A DNA stretch of 37,745 bases, from assembly GCA_945860405.1 (NCBI GenBank), contig CAMARC010000006.1, positions 1-37,745 on the forward strand, read 5' to 3'. This document shows, piece by piece, positions 1-8,913 of this stretch. The stretch is from Candidatus Kuenenia stuttgartensis. Its GTDB lineage: Bacteria > Planctomycetota > Planctomycetia > Pirellulales > UBA1268. The translations under genes and the position numbers were made by a program. Within the stretch, counting starts at the first letter, position 1, and the number at the start of each line of letters is the position of its first letter. The notes below the pieces were generated by a model. The model was not told the DNA's origin. It searched no databases and saw nothing but the letters and a program-made list of their open reading frames with translations.

Positions 1-305
1 GCGACGCCGACGCGATCGTGCTGGAGGAGCTCGACCGTGCCGGGCTGATGCGGAAGGTTTCGCAGGCGTTTGCCGTCCTCCTTCCGGTGCAAAGCGTCGG
101 GGTGATGGGGGACGCGCGGACCTACGACGAGGTCCTCGCCGTCCGGTCAGTCGAAACGGAGGACTTCATGACCGCCGATTGGTCGCACCTGCCTTACGAC
201 GTCCTGGCGCGGATCTCAACGCGGGTCATCAACGAGGTTCGCGGCATCAATCGCGTCGTCTACGACATCTCGTCGAAGCCGCCGGCCACGATCGAGTGGG
301 AGTGA
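1..305 (+). CDS. guaA: GMP synthase (glutamine-hydrolysing), C-terminal fragment
   Basis: This is the last 100 residues of an open frame that enters from the left edge (first full codon at base 3, TGA at 303-305). GuaA aminates XMP to GMP in cytosolic purine synthesis. The visible part is the C-terminal dimerisation domain. It carries the highly conserved strings [21 protein letters not shown] and [17 protein letters not shown], and ends in KPPATIEWE, the usual family C-terminus. Because it ends where the family ends, the truncation comes only from the window edge. It converges on the SulP transporter gene with 15 bases between stop codons. The ATP-pyrophosphatase and glutaminase domains lie outside the window. 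Confidence 0.97.
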   Translation, partial: DADAIVLEELDRAGLMRKVSQAFAVLLPVQSVGVMGDARTYDEVLAVRSVETEDFMTADWSHLPYDVLARISTRVINEVRGINRVVYDISSKPPATIEWE

Positions 306-320
306 GGGCCGACGGCCCTC
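304..320. terminator. Short GC hairpin between convergent guaA and SulP genes
   Basis: A perfect 7-bp inverted repeat, GAGGGCC/GGCCCTC with a GAC loop, fills the whole gap between two convergent stop codons. It overlaps the last bases of the guaA TGA. There is no T-tract on either side, so a bidirectional terminator is inferred from position and stem strength alone. Confidence 0.45.
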
Positions 321-2012
321 TCAGACGGCACGCTTCCGAGTGGCGAGAGGGTGGCGCGAGAGTGGCCGATGCCCTTCCAGCCCGATGACACGGATCCACA
401 GCCCGGCACGCTCGAAGTCGTCCTCCAACTCGTTGAGCTTCTCGAGCACGCTGTGATCGACCAGCCTGGTTCCCTCGAGATTGACGATGATGTTGTTGCC
501 GTCGAGAAGCCCGAGCTTCTCGATCTGGCCACGGAACGGGATCCAGTTGCTGAACACGGCCGATCCGACTGCATCGATCTGGATCGTCGTGTCGTCGATG
601 ACGCGAATCTCGAGGAACGGCTTGAACATCGTTCTCAGCGGGAGGCCATGGATGGCGTGAATGACGAACTTCGTCGCCACCCCGATGGCCACGCCGAGGA
701 GGAGATCGGTCGCCAGAACGCCGATGATCGTGCCGAGGAAGATCACCATCTGCTCGCGTCCGATCCGCCAGATGCTGATGAACTCGGCTGGCGACGCCAG
801 TCTGAATCCGGTGTAGACGAGCATGGCGGCCAGGGCGGCGAAGGGGATGGCGCGGACCAGCCAGGGCACCAGCGCCACGAACGCCAACAGGAAGATTCCG
901 TGCCAGAAATCGGCAAACCGTGTCCGTGCCCCGTTGTCGATGTTCGCCTTGCTGCGGACGATCTCGGAGATCATCGGAAGCCCGCCGATCGACGCGGCCA
1001 CCACGTTGGCAGCCCCGACGGCCACGAGGTCACGGTCAAGGGTCGTCTTCCGCTTCCAGGGATCGACCATGTCGATCGCCTTGGCGCTGAGGATCGACTC
1101 GAGGTTACCCACGAGGGCGAACATAACGAGCCATTTCAACGATGTCCCCAGGTGAGCAGCGTCGGTGAAGGCTGACACATCCGGGAATGTCACCGCCGTG
1201 CTGAGCCGCGCCGGGACGTTGAGGAGGAACTGCGGCCCGAGCGGGTACTCATGCTCGCCGAACACGTAGGAATGCTCCTGGCTCAACCCGAGCCCGAGGG
1301 CCATCGGCACCGCCACGATCAAGACGATCAATTGGGCCGGCACCCGCTTCAGCCAACACTCCGGAAGACGGTTCCTGACCCAGGGCATCGCCACCAGGAT
1401 CGCCAAACTCGTGAACCCGACCAGGGCGATCGCCGGATTGAGACCGAGGAACGTCTCTGGCAATTCGCGGAGGATTTCGAACGGCTCGGCAGCAGCCTTC
1501 TCCCCGAGCATCACGGGAAACTGCTTGAGAATGATGATCACACCGATCGCGGCCAGCATCCCGTGAACGACCGCGGTGGGGAAAAACTCGCCGACAACGC
1601 CGGTACGGAGCAAGCCGAAGATCACTTGCACGATCCCGGCCGCGCAGCCCACCGCGAGCGTCAATCGATAGGCCTCGAGGTCCTTCGCCGGGTCTTGGCC
1701 CCCTGTGAACCCGAAAGCCTGCATCGCCCCCAGGACGATAACGATCAAGCCCGCTGCGGGCCCTTTGATAGTGAGTTCGGAATTGCTGATGAAGGGCGTC
1801 AGGCACGCCCCGACGATGGCGGTGAAGACACCGGCGACCGGCGGAAAACCCGAGGCGACTGAAATCCCCAGGCACAGCGGCAACGCGATGAGGAAAACCA
1901 GAAACCCGGCCGTCATGTCCTCGCGGATCCACCGACGAAACCCGTCGGCGTCCCCGCGAGGCGCGGCGGCGGGGTCACTCGGAGTCGCACCAACAATAGG
2001 GAGCTCAGGCAC
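321..2012 (-). CDS. SulP-family inorganic anion transporter with STAS domain
   Basis: Integral inner-membrane anion transporter of the SLC26/SulP family (sulfate, bicarbonate or a related anion; the substrate cannot be read from sequence). About 563 residues from the GTG at 2012. The first membrane segment begins near residue 32 (GFLVFLIALPLCLGIS). The hallmark SNSELTIKGPAAGL follows, then many hydrophobic helices. A C-terminal STAS domain of about 100 residues includes NIIVNLEGTRLVDHSVLEKL. A longer GTG start at 2108 is possible, but the extra 32 residues are Pro/Arg/Cys-rich and unlike the family, so I prefer 2012. The gene is divergent from the two-component pair at 2233, and the 220-base gap carries a tandem repeat that could serve both. 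It may be a regulatory target of that pair (inference). Confidence 0.9.
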   Translation of the reverse strand: MPELPIVGATPSDPAAAPRGDADGFRRWIREDMTAGFLVFLIALPLCLGISVASGFPPVAGVFTAIVGACLTPFISNSELTIKGPAAGLIVIVLGAMQAFGFTGGQDPAKDLEAYRLTLAVGCAAGIVQVIFGLLRTGVVGEFFPTAVVHGMLAAIGVIIILKQFPVMLGEKAAAEPFEILRELPETFLGLNPAIALVGFTSLAILVAMPWVRNRLPECWLKRVPAQLIVLIVAVPMALGLGLSQEHSYVFGEHEYPLGPQFLLNVPARLSTAVTFPDVSAFTDAAHLGTSLKWLVMFALVGNLESILSAKAIDMVDPWKRKTTLDRDLVAVGAANVVAASIGGLPMISEIVRSKANIDNGARTRFADFWHGIFLLAFVALVPWLVRAIPFAALAAMLVYTGFRLASPAEFISIWRIGREQMVIFLGTIIGVLATDLLLGVAIGVATKFVIHAIHGLPLRTMFKPFLEIRVIDDTTIQIDAVGSAVFSNWIPFRGQIEKLGLLDGNNIIVNLEGTRLVDHSVLEKLNELEDDFERAGLWIRVIGLEGHRPLSRHPLATRKRAV

Positions 2013-2131
2013 GGTCTCATCCCCGCAGGCGAATGGAGGAAAATAGGTCGGTTCACCCCGTCTCGGGTGCAATCCGCAGGGACATCCGCCGGGCCGTGGG
2101 GCCACCACGCCTACAACTCTGCAAGCCGCGG

Positions 2132-2155
2132 GCTTCAGGGTCTGCTTCAGGGTCT
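2132..2155. repeat. 12-bp tandem direct repeat in the SulP/response-regulator gap
   Basis: Two perfect head-to-tail copies of GCTTCAGGGTCT (2132-2143 and 2144-2155), followed by a small inverted repeat GTCTACAGAC (2152-2161). OmpR/PhoB-type regulators commonly bind direct repeats about one helical turn apart, and such a regulator is encoded 78 bases downstream. That makes this a candidate operator. The 12-bp period is slightly longer than the classical 11 bp. Confidence 0.4.
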
Positions 2156-2191
2156 ACAGACTGCTGGAGCATCCACCGGCACCTGTGATTG

Positions 2192-2200
2192 TGGTATTCT
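2192..2200 (+). promoter_or_regulatory. Candidate extended -10 promoter for the two-component operon
   Basis: TGG followed by TATTCT (2195-2200) fits an extended -10 element 33 bases before the ATG at 2233. No good -35 hexamer lies at the expected distance, which is tolerated in extended -10 promoters. Weak evidence. Confidence 0.25.
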
Positions 2201-2232
2201 AGTTGAGATTCAGAGGCCTCGGAAGAAACACC

Positions 2233-2904
2233 ATGCATGTCGCTATCGTCGAGGACGACCCTGTCATCGCCAAGGCCGTGGCCACGGCGGTGCGGGAGGC
2301 CGGCCATGAGTGCACGTGGGTCCCCGACGGTGAGACGGCAGTCCGGCAAAACACGCTCCTCTCCAACGATGTCGTCATCCTCGATGTCATGCTCCCCAAG
2401 ATGAGCGGTCTCGAGGTGCTCAGTGCAGCCCGCGATGCCGGCGTGAAAACACCGGTGATCCTCCTCACGGCTCTCGGCACCGTCACCGACAAGCTTTCCG
2501 GCTTCCGCTCAGGTGCCGACGACTACCTCGTCAAGCCGTTCGCGATCGACGAGCTCCTTGCCCGGATCCAGGCGATCCACCGCCGCACGTCCAACAAACC
2601 GACGATGGAGATCGAGGCTGGTCCCCTCCAACTGAGCCTGTCGACAAAACGGCTTTCGCTCGATGGACGGACGATTGATCTGACGCCGACGGAGTTCAGC
2701 ATTCTCGAACTGCTGATGCGTTTCAACGGGCAGGTCGTGACCAGAAAGATGCTCTGCGAGCATGTCTGGGCTTTCGACTGGGACGGCCCGACGAACGTCA
2801 TCGAGGTGCACATCAACAGGCTCCGCGGCAAGCTCGACAAAGGGCGCGCGGATTCTTACATCCAAACCATCCGCGGACGAGGCTATGCCCTGGCCATCGA
2901 TTGA
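2233..2904 (+). CDS. OmpR/PhoB-family response regulator
   Basis: A 223-residue DNA-binding response regulator. The receiver domain (about 1-115) shows the acidic pocket E7-D8-D9, phospho-acceptor D51 in VVILDVMLP, T79 and K101 in the KPF motif. The C-terminal winged helix (about 125-223) contains LTPTEFSILELL, a VIEVHINRLRGKL recognition region and IQTIRGRGYAL. The ATG at 2233 was chosen because the protein starts directly on the first receiver strand (MHVAIVEDD) and a GGAAG site precedes it. The gene overlaps the following kinase by 20 bases, so the two are almost certainly cotranscribed. Porins and an anion transporter next door suggest envelope or solute regulation (inference). Confidence 0.95.
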   Translation: MHVAIVEDDPVIAKAVATAVREAGHECTWVPDGETAVRQNTLLSNDVVILDVMLPKMSGLEVLSAARDAGVKTPVILLTALGTVTDKLSGFRSGADDYLVKPFAIDELLARIQAIHRRTSNKPTMEIEAGPLQLSLSTKRLSLDGRTIDLTPTEFSILELLMRFNGQVVTRKMLCEHVWAFDWDGPTNVIEVHINRLRGKLDKGRADSYIQTIRGRGYALAID

Positions 2905-4360
2905 CGTGCCTTTCTTCCGGTGCATTCCCTGGGGATCGCTCCGCGTCCGCCTCACGCTCCTCAACTCGGCGGCCGTTCTCCTGGCGATGCTGATCCTCCT
3001 CTTCGCCGTGCGCATCGGGGTGCGGACTGCCTTGTTCAAGGAGACGGAGCAGACGCTTCTCGGCGAGGTCCGCGAGGTGGCAATGTCTCTCGAGGAGTAC
3101 TACCCGAAATCCGGCAGCTTTGTTGCCAGTCGCGATCTGCTGGTCGCAGAGCTCCGCCGCAAGGCCGAGAGCCATCGTGACCGCTCCTGGTTTCTCCAGC
3201 TCCTCGAAAAAAACCAGCACGGCACGAACACGGTCTGGGCCAGTGACAATTGCCCCGAGGAGATCCTCACCGAGCCAATCGACGAGGCCGTGACGGAGAA
3301 GGTCAAGCGGGCGGCCAAGCACCGGTGGGCCAGGACATTCATCGACACGATCGACCGGCAGAGGCTTTATGTCCGCATCGGCATGCCCGACGCGGTCATC
3401 GAGAAGGATGTCGACAACCTGACCTGGTTTCTTCTCCCCATCGGCATCGGATTCACCCTCCTCACGCCGCTGGCGGGATACTGGCTGGCCCTGAGGGCCA
3501 CCCAGCCGATCGCCGGCATCCTCAAGACCGCCGTCAAGCTCAAGCCCACCAAGCTCGGCGACCGCCTCCTGACCCGGGGCACAAACGACGAGCTCGACCA
3601 GCTTTCGGCCACGATCAACCGTCTCCTCGATCAGGTGGCGCGGCACGTGGACCGGCAGCAGCAATTCGTCGCCGACGCCGCTCATGAGTTGCGCGGCCCT
3701 CTGGCGGCGATGCAGAACACGCTCGAGGTTGCCACCGCCAACAATCGGAGCCTCGATTCCTATCAGGGAACCATCGAAGAGGCGCTCGGCGAGACCCGCC
3801 ATCTCACCAAACTCACGAACGATCTCCTCCTCCTGGCCGAGGTCGGCAACAGCCTTGGCTCGGTATTCAACGAGGCCTGCGACCTAGGGGATGTGGCGCG
3901 GCAGACGGCCGCGATGTTCGGGGGAACGGCCGAGGAGCGATCGATCGAGTTGACGATCCAAACCAGCGGAGAAGCGATCGTCCGCGGCGACGAGCGGCAG
4001 CTCCGGCAGGTGATCAGCAACCTCGTCGACAATGCCCTCCGCTTCACCCCAGACGGCGGGCGCATCGACCTCTCCGTCGAGTCGAATCAGGCGGCCCACG
4101 AAGCGATCGTGACCGTGGCCGACAGCGGCCGTGGCGTCGAGCCGGAGCATCTCGAGCGGGTGTTCGATCGATTCTTCCAGGCGGATGCAGCCCGCGATCG
4201 CAGCGACATCAAGCGGGGCGGCGGCCTGGGGTTGTCGATCTGCCGTTCGATCATCGAACGCCACGGCGGGCGAATCAGCCTCGACAGCCCAGGCGTCGGC
4301 CGGGGCGCGACCGTGAGGGTCATCGTGCCACTCCGGCTGGTGCGCCGAAAGCCCCTGTAA
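2885..4360 (+). CDS. Membrane sensor histidine kinase (partner of the OmpR-type regulator)
   Basis: A 491-residue HisKA kinase. TM1 covers about 21-43 and TM2 about 180-203. Between them is a periplasmic sensor of about 135 residues with no recognised domain. A HAMP linker follows, then HisKA with H267 in VADAAHELRGPLAAM. The HATPase_c domain carries an N box (NLVDNALRFTPDGG), a G1 box (DSGRGVEPEHL), an F box (VFDRFFQ) and a G2 box (GGGLGLSICRSIIERHGG). The ATG at 2885 overlaps the regulator gene and is preceded by GGACGAGG. It should autophosphorylate and pass phosphate to D51 of the upstream regulator. The stimulus is unknown. 262 bases with no clear gene follow before the first porin. Confidence 0.94.
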   Translation: MPWPSIDVPFFRCIPWGSLRVRLTLLNSAAVLLAMLILLFAVRIGVRTALFKETEQTLLGEVREVAMSLEEYYPKSGSFVASRDLLVAELRRKAESHRDRSWFLQLLEKNQHGTNTVWASDNCPEEILTEPIDEAVTEKVKRAAKHRWARTFIDTIDRQRLYVRIGMPDAVIEKDVDNLTWFLLPIGIGFTLLTPLAGYWLALRATQPIAGILKTAVKLKPTKLGDRLLTRGTNDELDQLSATINRLLDQVARHVDRQQQFVADAAHELRGPLAAMQNTLEVATANNRSLDSYQGTIEEALGETRHLTKLTNDLLLLAEVGNSLGSVFNEACDLGDVARQTAAMFGGTAEERSIELTIQTSGEAIVRGDERQLRQVISNLVDNALRFTPDGGRIDLSVESNQAAHEAIVTVADSGRGVEPEHLERVFDRFFQADAARDRSDIKRGGGLGLSICRSIIERHGGRISLDSPGVGRGATVRVIVPLRLVRRKPL

Positions 4361-4500
4361 CGTCGTTGCTTCCCACCGCGACGGATTGCCACGGCCGGTC
4401 CACCACGGCCTTTCTCCCGACGCCAGGCACTCAGGCACGATCGTGGCACAGCGTGCCCGACGGCCTTCGACCACGCGGCGCATCCGTGCCCAGGGACTCT

Positions 4501-4541
4501 GGGGAGGCGGGGCAGGGGGGGGGATTTCTCCAGTCTCCCCA
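4501..4541. other. G-rich tract and inverted repeat between kinase and porin
   Basis: Bases 4501-4523 are almost pure G in four blocks, including a run of nine G, which could form a G-quadruplex. TGGGGAG (4500-4506) pairs with CTCCCCA (4535-4541), giving a possible stem that encloses the tract. It could end the two-component transcript or act in the porin leader. No T-tract is present. Confidence 0.25.
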
Positions 4542-4622
4542 ATCCGTCATCGCTTCACCAATCGTCAAGGTCGCCCACCGACTCTGACGATCAAGCAGAC
4601 ATTGCACCCGGAGATTCCCGCC

Positions 4623-6389
4623 ATGGTCCACGGCCCTCCCAAATACCGGCCGCCCCCAAGCGGGTGGGTTTGCGGTCTGGGAACGGCCGCCTTGGCACTT
4701 CTTGCGCCCCTCGTGACGGGCGTGGGGCTCCTGGCGGCTGCCGAGCCCTATCTGGTGATCGCCGAGACCGACGACGCGCCGGCCCTCACGCTTCCGAGCG
4801 TCACCGCCGGCTTCGATTCGTTTGACGACGTGAGCGAGGCCTTCGAGGACGACCGGAAGAAAGTGGCCGCCCTCGAAAAGCGACTCGCGGAGCTCGAAAA
4901 GAACGGGGCCGCGAAGGTCGAATCGATCCCCGCTCCCGACCCCAAGCCGGCCGGCAAGGATGCGAGCGCAGAGGACGCCAAGAAAGATGACAAGAAGGAC
5001 GAAAAGAAGCCGGAGGAGCCCTACGAGGTCGGCAGTGACCTGGGGATGACGGCGAAGTGGAATTACGGTCTCCAGGCGGAAAGCGCTCACCAGGACTTCC
5101 GCGTCAAAGTGGGCGGCCGGATCCAGATGGACCAGGTGGCGTTTACGGAGGGCCCCGGCCCAGCCCAACCCCAAAATCAAGGCGGCCTGGCACCACTGCT
5201 CCGAGACGCGATCGACTTCCGTCGCGCCCGGCTCCGCGTCGACGGCCGGATGTACGAACTCTACGACTTCGTCGGTGAATACGACTTCTCGAACCAATTG
5301 AACGCCAACGCCTCGACCTTCCCCACGGAGTCGTCGCTGGGCAACTACGCCGCGATCACCGAAAACTGGATCCAGATCCGCGAGGTCCCGGGCGTCGGCA
5401 TCATCCGTGGTGGCAATCAGAAGGATCCGTTCGGCTTCGAGCACCTGACGAGCAGTCGCTGGCTCAACTTCATGGAACGGTCCTATGCCCAGGACCTCTA
5501 CGAGGGCCCGTTCAACAACGGCTTCGTTCCCGGCGTCCGGCTCCTCAACACCACCGATGACCAGCGGGCGACATGGTCGGTGGGAGCGTTCAAGAACACC
5601 GCCAACCCGTTCGGCTTCATCGACAACTCCTCCGGCAATGCCGCGGTCGGCCGGCTCACCTGGCTGCCGTATTACGAGGACGAGGGGAAGAAGCTCCTCC
5701 ACCTCGGCGTCGCCGGCCGGGCGATGCAGACCAACAACGGCCAGGTCCGCTACCGCACCCGAGGCAACCTCCGCGACGGCCCCCCCGGCCCGCTCAACGC
5801 GATCTATCTCGACTCCGGATTGCTCGGGGGAGACTGGATCAACCAGATGGGCCTCGAACTGGTGGGGAACAACGGCCCCTGGTCGTTCCAGTCGGAGTAC
5901 TTCGGCAACTGGCTTTACAACACCACGTCGGCGACCGGAGCCTTCGATCCCACATCGCCCAATTACGGCACGGCCGGACTCCAGCCAAACGGCGCCCCCT
6001 GCGGAACCTACTTCACGAACTCGGGCTATGCCGAGGTGCTCTATTTCGTCACCGGTGAATCAAGGTCCTACGACCGACTTGAGGCCCGCTTCGACCGCCC
6101 GATCCCGCGGAACAACTTCTACGTCGTCCGGGATTCCACCGGCCGCCTCCGGGCCAGCGAGGGTGCTGTCCAGGTGGCGATGCGGTACCAGTACGTCTGC
6201 CTCTCCGATCATGAGATCAACGGTGGCACGCTCAACGCGCTTACCGCCGGCGTGAACTGGATGTTCAATCCCAACGCGCGTCTCTACTTCAACTACGACT
6301 TCGCCTACCGCGACTTCACCAACAACTTCAACAACAACGCCAGCGGTTGGATCACCGGCTTCGGCACCCGTCTGGCCTTCGACTTCTGA
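4623..6389 (+). CDS. Outer-membrane porin, OprP/O-like, with N-terminal coiled coil
   Basis: A 588-residue exported protein. A hydrophobic signal stretch (about 18-40) ends at AAA-EP. A short coiled coil follows (about 70-94, KKVAALEKRLAELEKN), then a Lys/Asp/Glu/Pro-rich linker (about 106-133). The rest looks like a phosphate-selective-porin (OprP/O) beta-barrel: VGGRIQMDQ, DFRRARLRVDGR, GNQKDPFGFEHL and many alternating aromatic strands. It ends in RLAFDF, whose terminal Phe is the usual outer-membrane assembly signal. The start is supported by GGAG nine bases upstream; in-frame codons further upstream lack protein-like sequence. The substrate (phosphate, pyrophosphate or another anion) cannot be assigned. 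A paralog lies at 7234-8892. Confidence 0.9.
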   Translation: MVHGPPKYRPPPSGWVCGLGTAALALLAPLVTGVGLLAAAEPYLVIAETDDAPALTLPSVTAGFDSFDDVSEAFEDDRKKVAALEKRLAELEKNGAAKVESIPAPDPKPAGKDASAEDAKKDDKKDEKKPEEPYEVGSDLGMTAKWNYGLQAESAHQDFRVKVGGRIQMDQVAFTEGPGPAQPQNQGGLAPLLRDAIDFRRARLRVDGRMYELYDFVGEYDFSNQLNANASTFPTESSLGNYAAITENWIQIREVPGVGIIRGGNQKDPFGFEHLTSSRWLNFMERSYAQDLYEGPFNNGFVPGVRLLNTTDDQRATWSVGAFKNTANPFGFIDNSSGNAAVGRLTWLPYYEDEGKKLLHLGVAGRAMQTNNGQVRYRTRGNLRDGPPGPLNAIYLDSGLLGGDWINQMGLELVGNNGPWSFQSEYFGNWLYNTTSATGAFDPTSPNYGTAGLQPNGAPCGTYFTNSGYAEVLYFVTGESRSYDRLEARFDRPIPRNNFYVVRDSTGRLRASEGAVQVAMRYQYVCLSDHEINGGTLNALTAGVNWMFNPNARLYFNYDFAYRDFTNNFNNNASGWITGFGTRLAFDF

Positions 6390-6432
6390 CCACACCTCAG
6401 GCCGACCACCTGAAGCGACGGAGTGTCTCGAC

Positions 6433-7047
6433 ATGCATCTCTACGCTGCTCCCCTGTCGCTTGCGATCCTCGTGGCGACCGCTGCTGTCGCGACTGCAGC
6501 CCCGCCAGACGCCGCTGGGCTGACCACACCGCCGCGCCTGGTCCAGGCCAACAGCAGCCAGCTCCTCCCACCGGAGGACGTTCCGGCCCGGCCGCCCAGC
6601 GGCCAGAAGACCCCTCCCGTCCGCAATCCGGCTGCTCCATCCCAAAGCGCGGAGCAGGGGGGAGATCAAGCAGCGGCCAAGGGCAAGGGCTGTGGAAAGC
6701 CCGGCTGCACCTCATGCATCCCCCAGGTGGCCACCTGCAAGGCGAAGTGGGAAGACAAAAAGTCGAAGAAGGCGATCTTCACTCAGAAGTGCGACTTCGA
6801 GTGCAGCAGGCCGTGGGAGCCCTACCATCAGGGCAACTGCTGCGAGGAGAAGACCACTCCCTGTGGCGACATGCACACGAAGAAGAAGCTTTTCAAGACG
6901 GAGGAGGAAGTGGTGGAGCGGGTGCTCAAGTACGAGGTGGTGATGAGGCCAGCCGCCCCGTGCTGCGAGCCGGAGCCAACCTGCCGCTGCCTCGGCTGTC
7001 GCTGTCTCGGCTCGGCGTTTGAGCGGTTGTTCTCCTGGTGTCATTGA
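6433..7047 (+). CDS. Secreted cysteine-rich protein of unknown function
   Basis: A 204-residue protein with a clear signal peptide (hydrophobic core about 7-23, AAPP after it), a Pro/Ala/Gln-rich low-complexity spacer (about 24-83) and a C-terminal domain holding all 16 cysteines. These include pairs CC and motifs such as CGKPGCTSC, CDFEC, NCCEE and CRCLGCRC. It has no transmembrane segment after the signal, so it is probably periplasmic or surface-exposed and disulfide-bonded or metal-binding. It starts 43 bases after the first porin and lies before the second, suggesting a joint envelope role. I do not recognise a characterised family; similar Cys-rich secreted proteins are common in planctomycetes. 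Confidence 0.8.
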   Translation: MHLYAAPLSLAILVATAAVATAAPPDAAGLTTPPRLVQANSSQLLPPEDVPARPPSGQKTPPVRNPAAPSQSAEQGGDQAAAKGKGCGKPGCTSCIPQVATCKAKWEDKKSKKAIFTQKCDFECSRPWEPYHQGNCCEEKTTPCGDMHTKKKLFKTEEEVVERVLKYEVVMRPAAPCCEPEPTCRCLGCRCLGSAFERLFSWCH

Positions 7048-7233
7048 GCACAGAGCTGGCCGGCCCATCCCTCATCTCCCCTCATCTTTCCCAATCAGCC
7101 GATCCCGGAGTGTCATCGCGTCAGGCATTCCCGCAGCATCCTGCCTGACGCTCACTTCTGAACCGGTCGCTCCCCTGATTTCCTCGACTCTGACGATTCC
7201 TCCTGGGATACCACCCATGAGGATTGTCGCGAC

Positions 7234-8892
7234 GTGGAAGACCCTGCCGGGGACGCCAGAGATCAGCCCTTCCGCCCCCCTCGGGGGTCCGGACCGCGCC
7301 CTGGATCGATCCGCTCCAGGCTGACCTCCGCCGTGGCAGCCTTCCGTCTCGGCGCCTTCGCTCTCGCCGCCGCTGCCTCGGCCACCGCCGACGAAAGAGC
7401 CGTGAGCGGTGGCCGACGACCATTTGGAATCCCTGGCGTGGCCGAGGGGATGGCTGAGTCCATTCCGCCACCGGCCAACGAAGAACCCGCGCCAATCACG
7501 TCGACGACGCCGATCTGGGAGGGGAGTCGGGACGAGGGCGCCCCGGTGCGATTCGGGGATGACCCGCTCCGCGGGGACGAACAGGCGACGGCCGGCGTCC
7601 GCATCGGCGGCCTCGTCCAACTCGATAACACCGCCTATGCAGCGAGCGCAGGCCCGATGCAGCCGATCGATCGAGCCGGGCTCGCCCCGCCGCTCTCCGA
7701 CGCCGTGAACTTCCGTCGGGCCCGTCTCCGGGTCGATGGACAGCGGGGGGATCAATTCGATTGGGCCGCCGAATACGACTTCGTCAACCAGATCAACGCC
7801 AACAACCAGATCGATCCGCTCTGGCCCAGCCAGGGTCCATACCCCGCGGTCACCGACCTGTGGTTGCGGATGAGTGACGTGCCCGTTCTTGGCGCTCTGC
7901 GGGCCGGCAATCAGAAGGATCCGTTCGGCTACGAACATCTCTCGAGCTGCCGATACCTCGACTTCATGGAGCGGTCGTTCTGCCAGGATGCCTTCGTCGG
8001 CCCCTTCAATGACGGCTTCGTCCCCGGGATCTCGGCGCGCAACGGCACTGCCGACGGGCTCGTCGGCTGGGAAGCCGGCGGTTTCGTGAACACCGCTGCC
8101 CCCTTCGGCTTCTCCGACTTCGCCGGGGGGAGCATGACCGTCGGCCGGGTCGTCTGGGTGCCGACCTACGAGGACGATGGACACAGGCTCCTTCACATCG
8201 GCCTGGCCGGAAGAACGATGCAGCCCCGCAACGGCCTCGTCCGCTTCCGCAGCCGTGGCGGCCTGTGGAACGGTCCACCGGGCCCCGACAACGCCATCTA
8301 TGCCGATTCCGGGGTGCTCGCCGGCTCGTGGCAGAACATGCTCGGCACCGAATTGGTCGCCAACGCCGGCCCCTGGTCGATGCAGGCCGAGTATTTCGGC
8401 TCGTGGCTCTACGACGCTGCCACGACCGACATCGGCCCACTGTCGACCGCGGGCTGGCAACCACCCCCAGGCACGCCGGTGGGCACCGTCTTCTATCAAG
8501 GGGGCTATCTGGAGACGACCTACTTCCTCACCGGCGAGAGCCGCACCTATTCCCTCGTCGAGCACCGCTTCGACCGCCCGCAACCGCGTCGCCTGCTCGC
8601 GCTCTCGCCGCACAGACCCCGCGGGTTCGGGGCCTGGCAGGCAGCCGCCCGCTACAATTACCTCTGCCTCAATGACGGGCAGGTCAACGGTGGCCTTCTC
8701 AACGGCATGACGCTCGGCCTCAATTGGCTCCTCACGCCGAACGCCCGCCTCGTGTTCAATTACGACCTCACGCACCGGGACTACAAAAGCACGCCGTGGG
8801 CCAACGGGCCGTCTGGTCCAGTGCCAGTCCCGTCGTACGACGGCAGCGGAACGATCCACGGATTCGGCAGCCGGCTGGCCTTCGATTTCTGA
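7234..8892 (+). CDS. Second OprP/O-like outer-membrane porin (paralog)
   Basis: A 552-residue paralog of the porin at 4623. Shared landmarks are FRRARLRVDG, GNQKDPFGYEHL, the DFMERSF region, GPFNDGFVPG and the C-terminal RLAFDF with its final Phe. It lacks the coiled coil and charged linker of the first copy. The GTG at 7234 is preceded by GAGG at a suitable distance. It gives a long, Arg-rich n-region before a hydrophobic signal core (about 33-52); a later GTG at 7333 would give a short signal peptide instead. The two copies differ in extracellular-loop-like regions, so they may pass different solutes. hpnG starts 22 bases downstream and may share the transcript. Confidence 0.88.
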   Translation: MEDPAGDARDQPFRPPRGSGPRPGSIRSRLTSAVAAFRLGAFALAAAASATADERAVSGGRRPFGIPGVAEGMAESIPPPANEEPAPITSTTPIWEGSRDEGAPVRFGDDPLRGDEQATAGVRIGGLVQLDNTAYAASAGPMQPIDRAGLAPPLSDAVNFRRARLRVDGQRGDQFDWAAEYDFVNQINANNQIDPLWPSQGPYPAVTDLWLRMSDVPVLGALRAGNQKDPFGYEHLSSCRYLDFMERSFCQDAFVGPFNDGFVPGISARNGTADGLVGWEAGGFVNTAAPFGFSDFAGGSMTVGRVVWVPTYEDDGHRLLHIGLAGRTMQPRNGLVRFRSRGGLWNGPPGPDNAIYADSGVLAGSWQNMLGTELVANAGPWSMQAEYFGSWLYDAATTDIGPLSTAGWQPPPGTPVGTVFYQGGYLETTYFLTGESRTYSLVEHRFDRPQPRRLLALSPHRPRGFGAWQAAARYNYLCLNDGQVNGGLLNGMTLGLNWLLTPNARLVFNYDLTHRDYKSTPWANGPSGPVPVPSYDGSGTIHGFGSRLAFDF

Positions 8893-8913
8893 TTCGCGTC
8901 CCGGACAGGTGTC

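Noticed and set aside
2013-2108. A longer SulP start at the GTG at 2108
   Set aside because: The extra 32 residues are Pro/Arg/Cys-rich and unlike the family, and would place the regulatory gap inside coding sequence.
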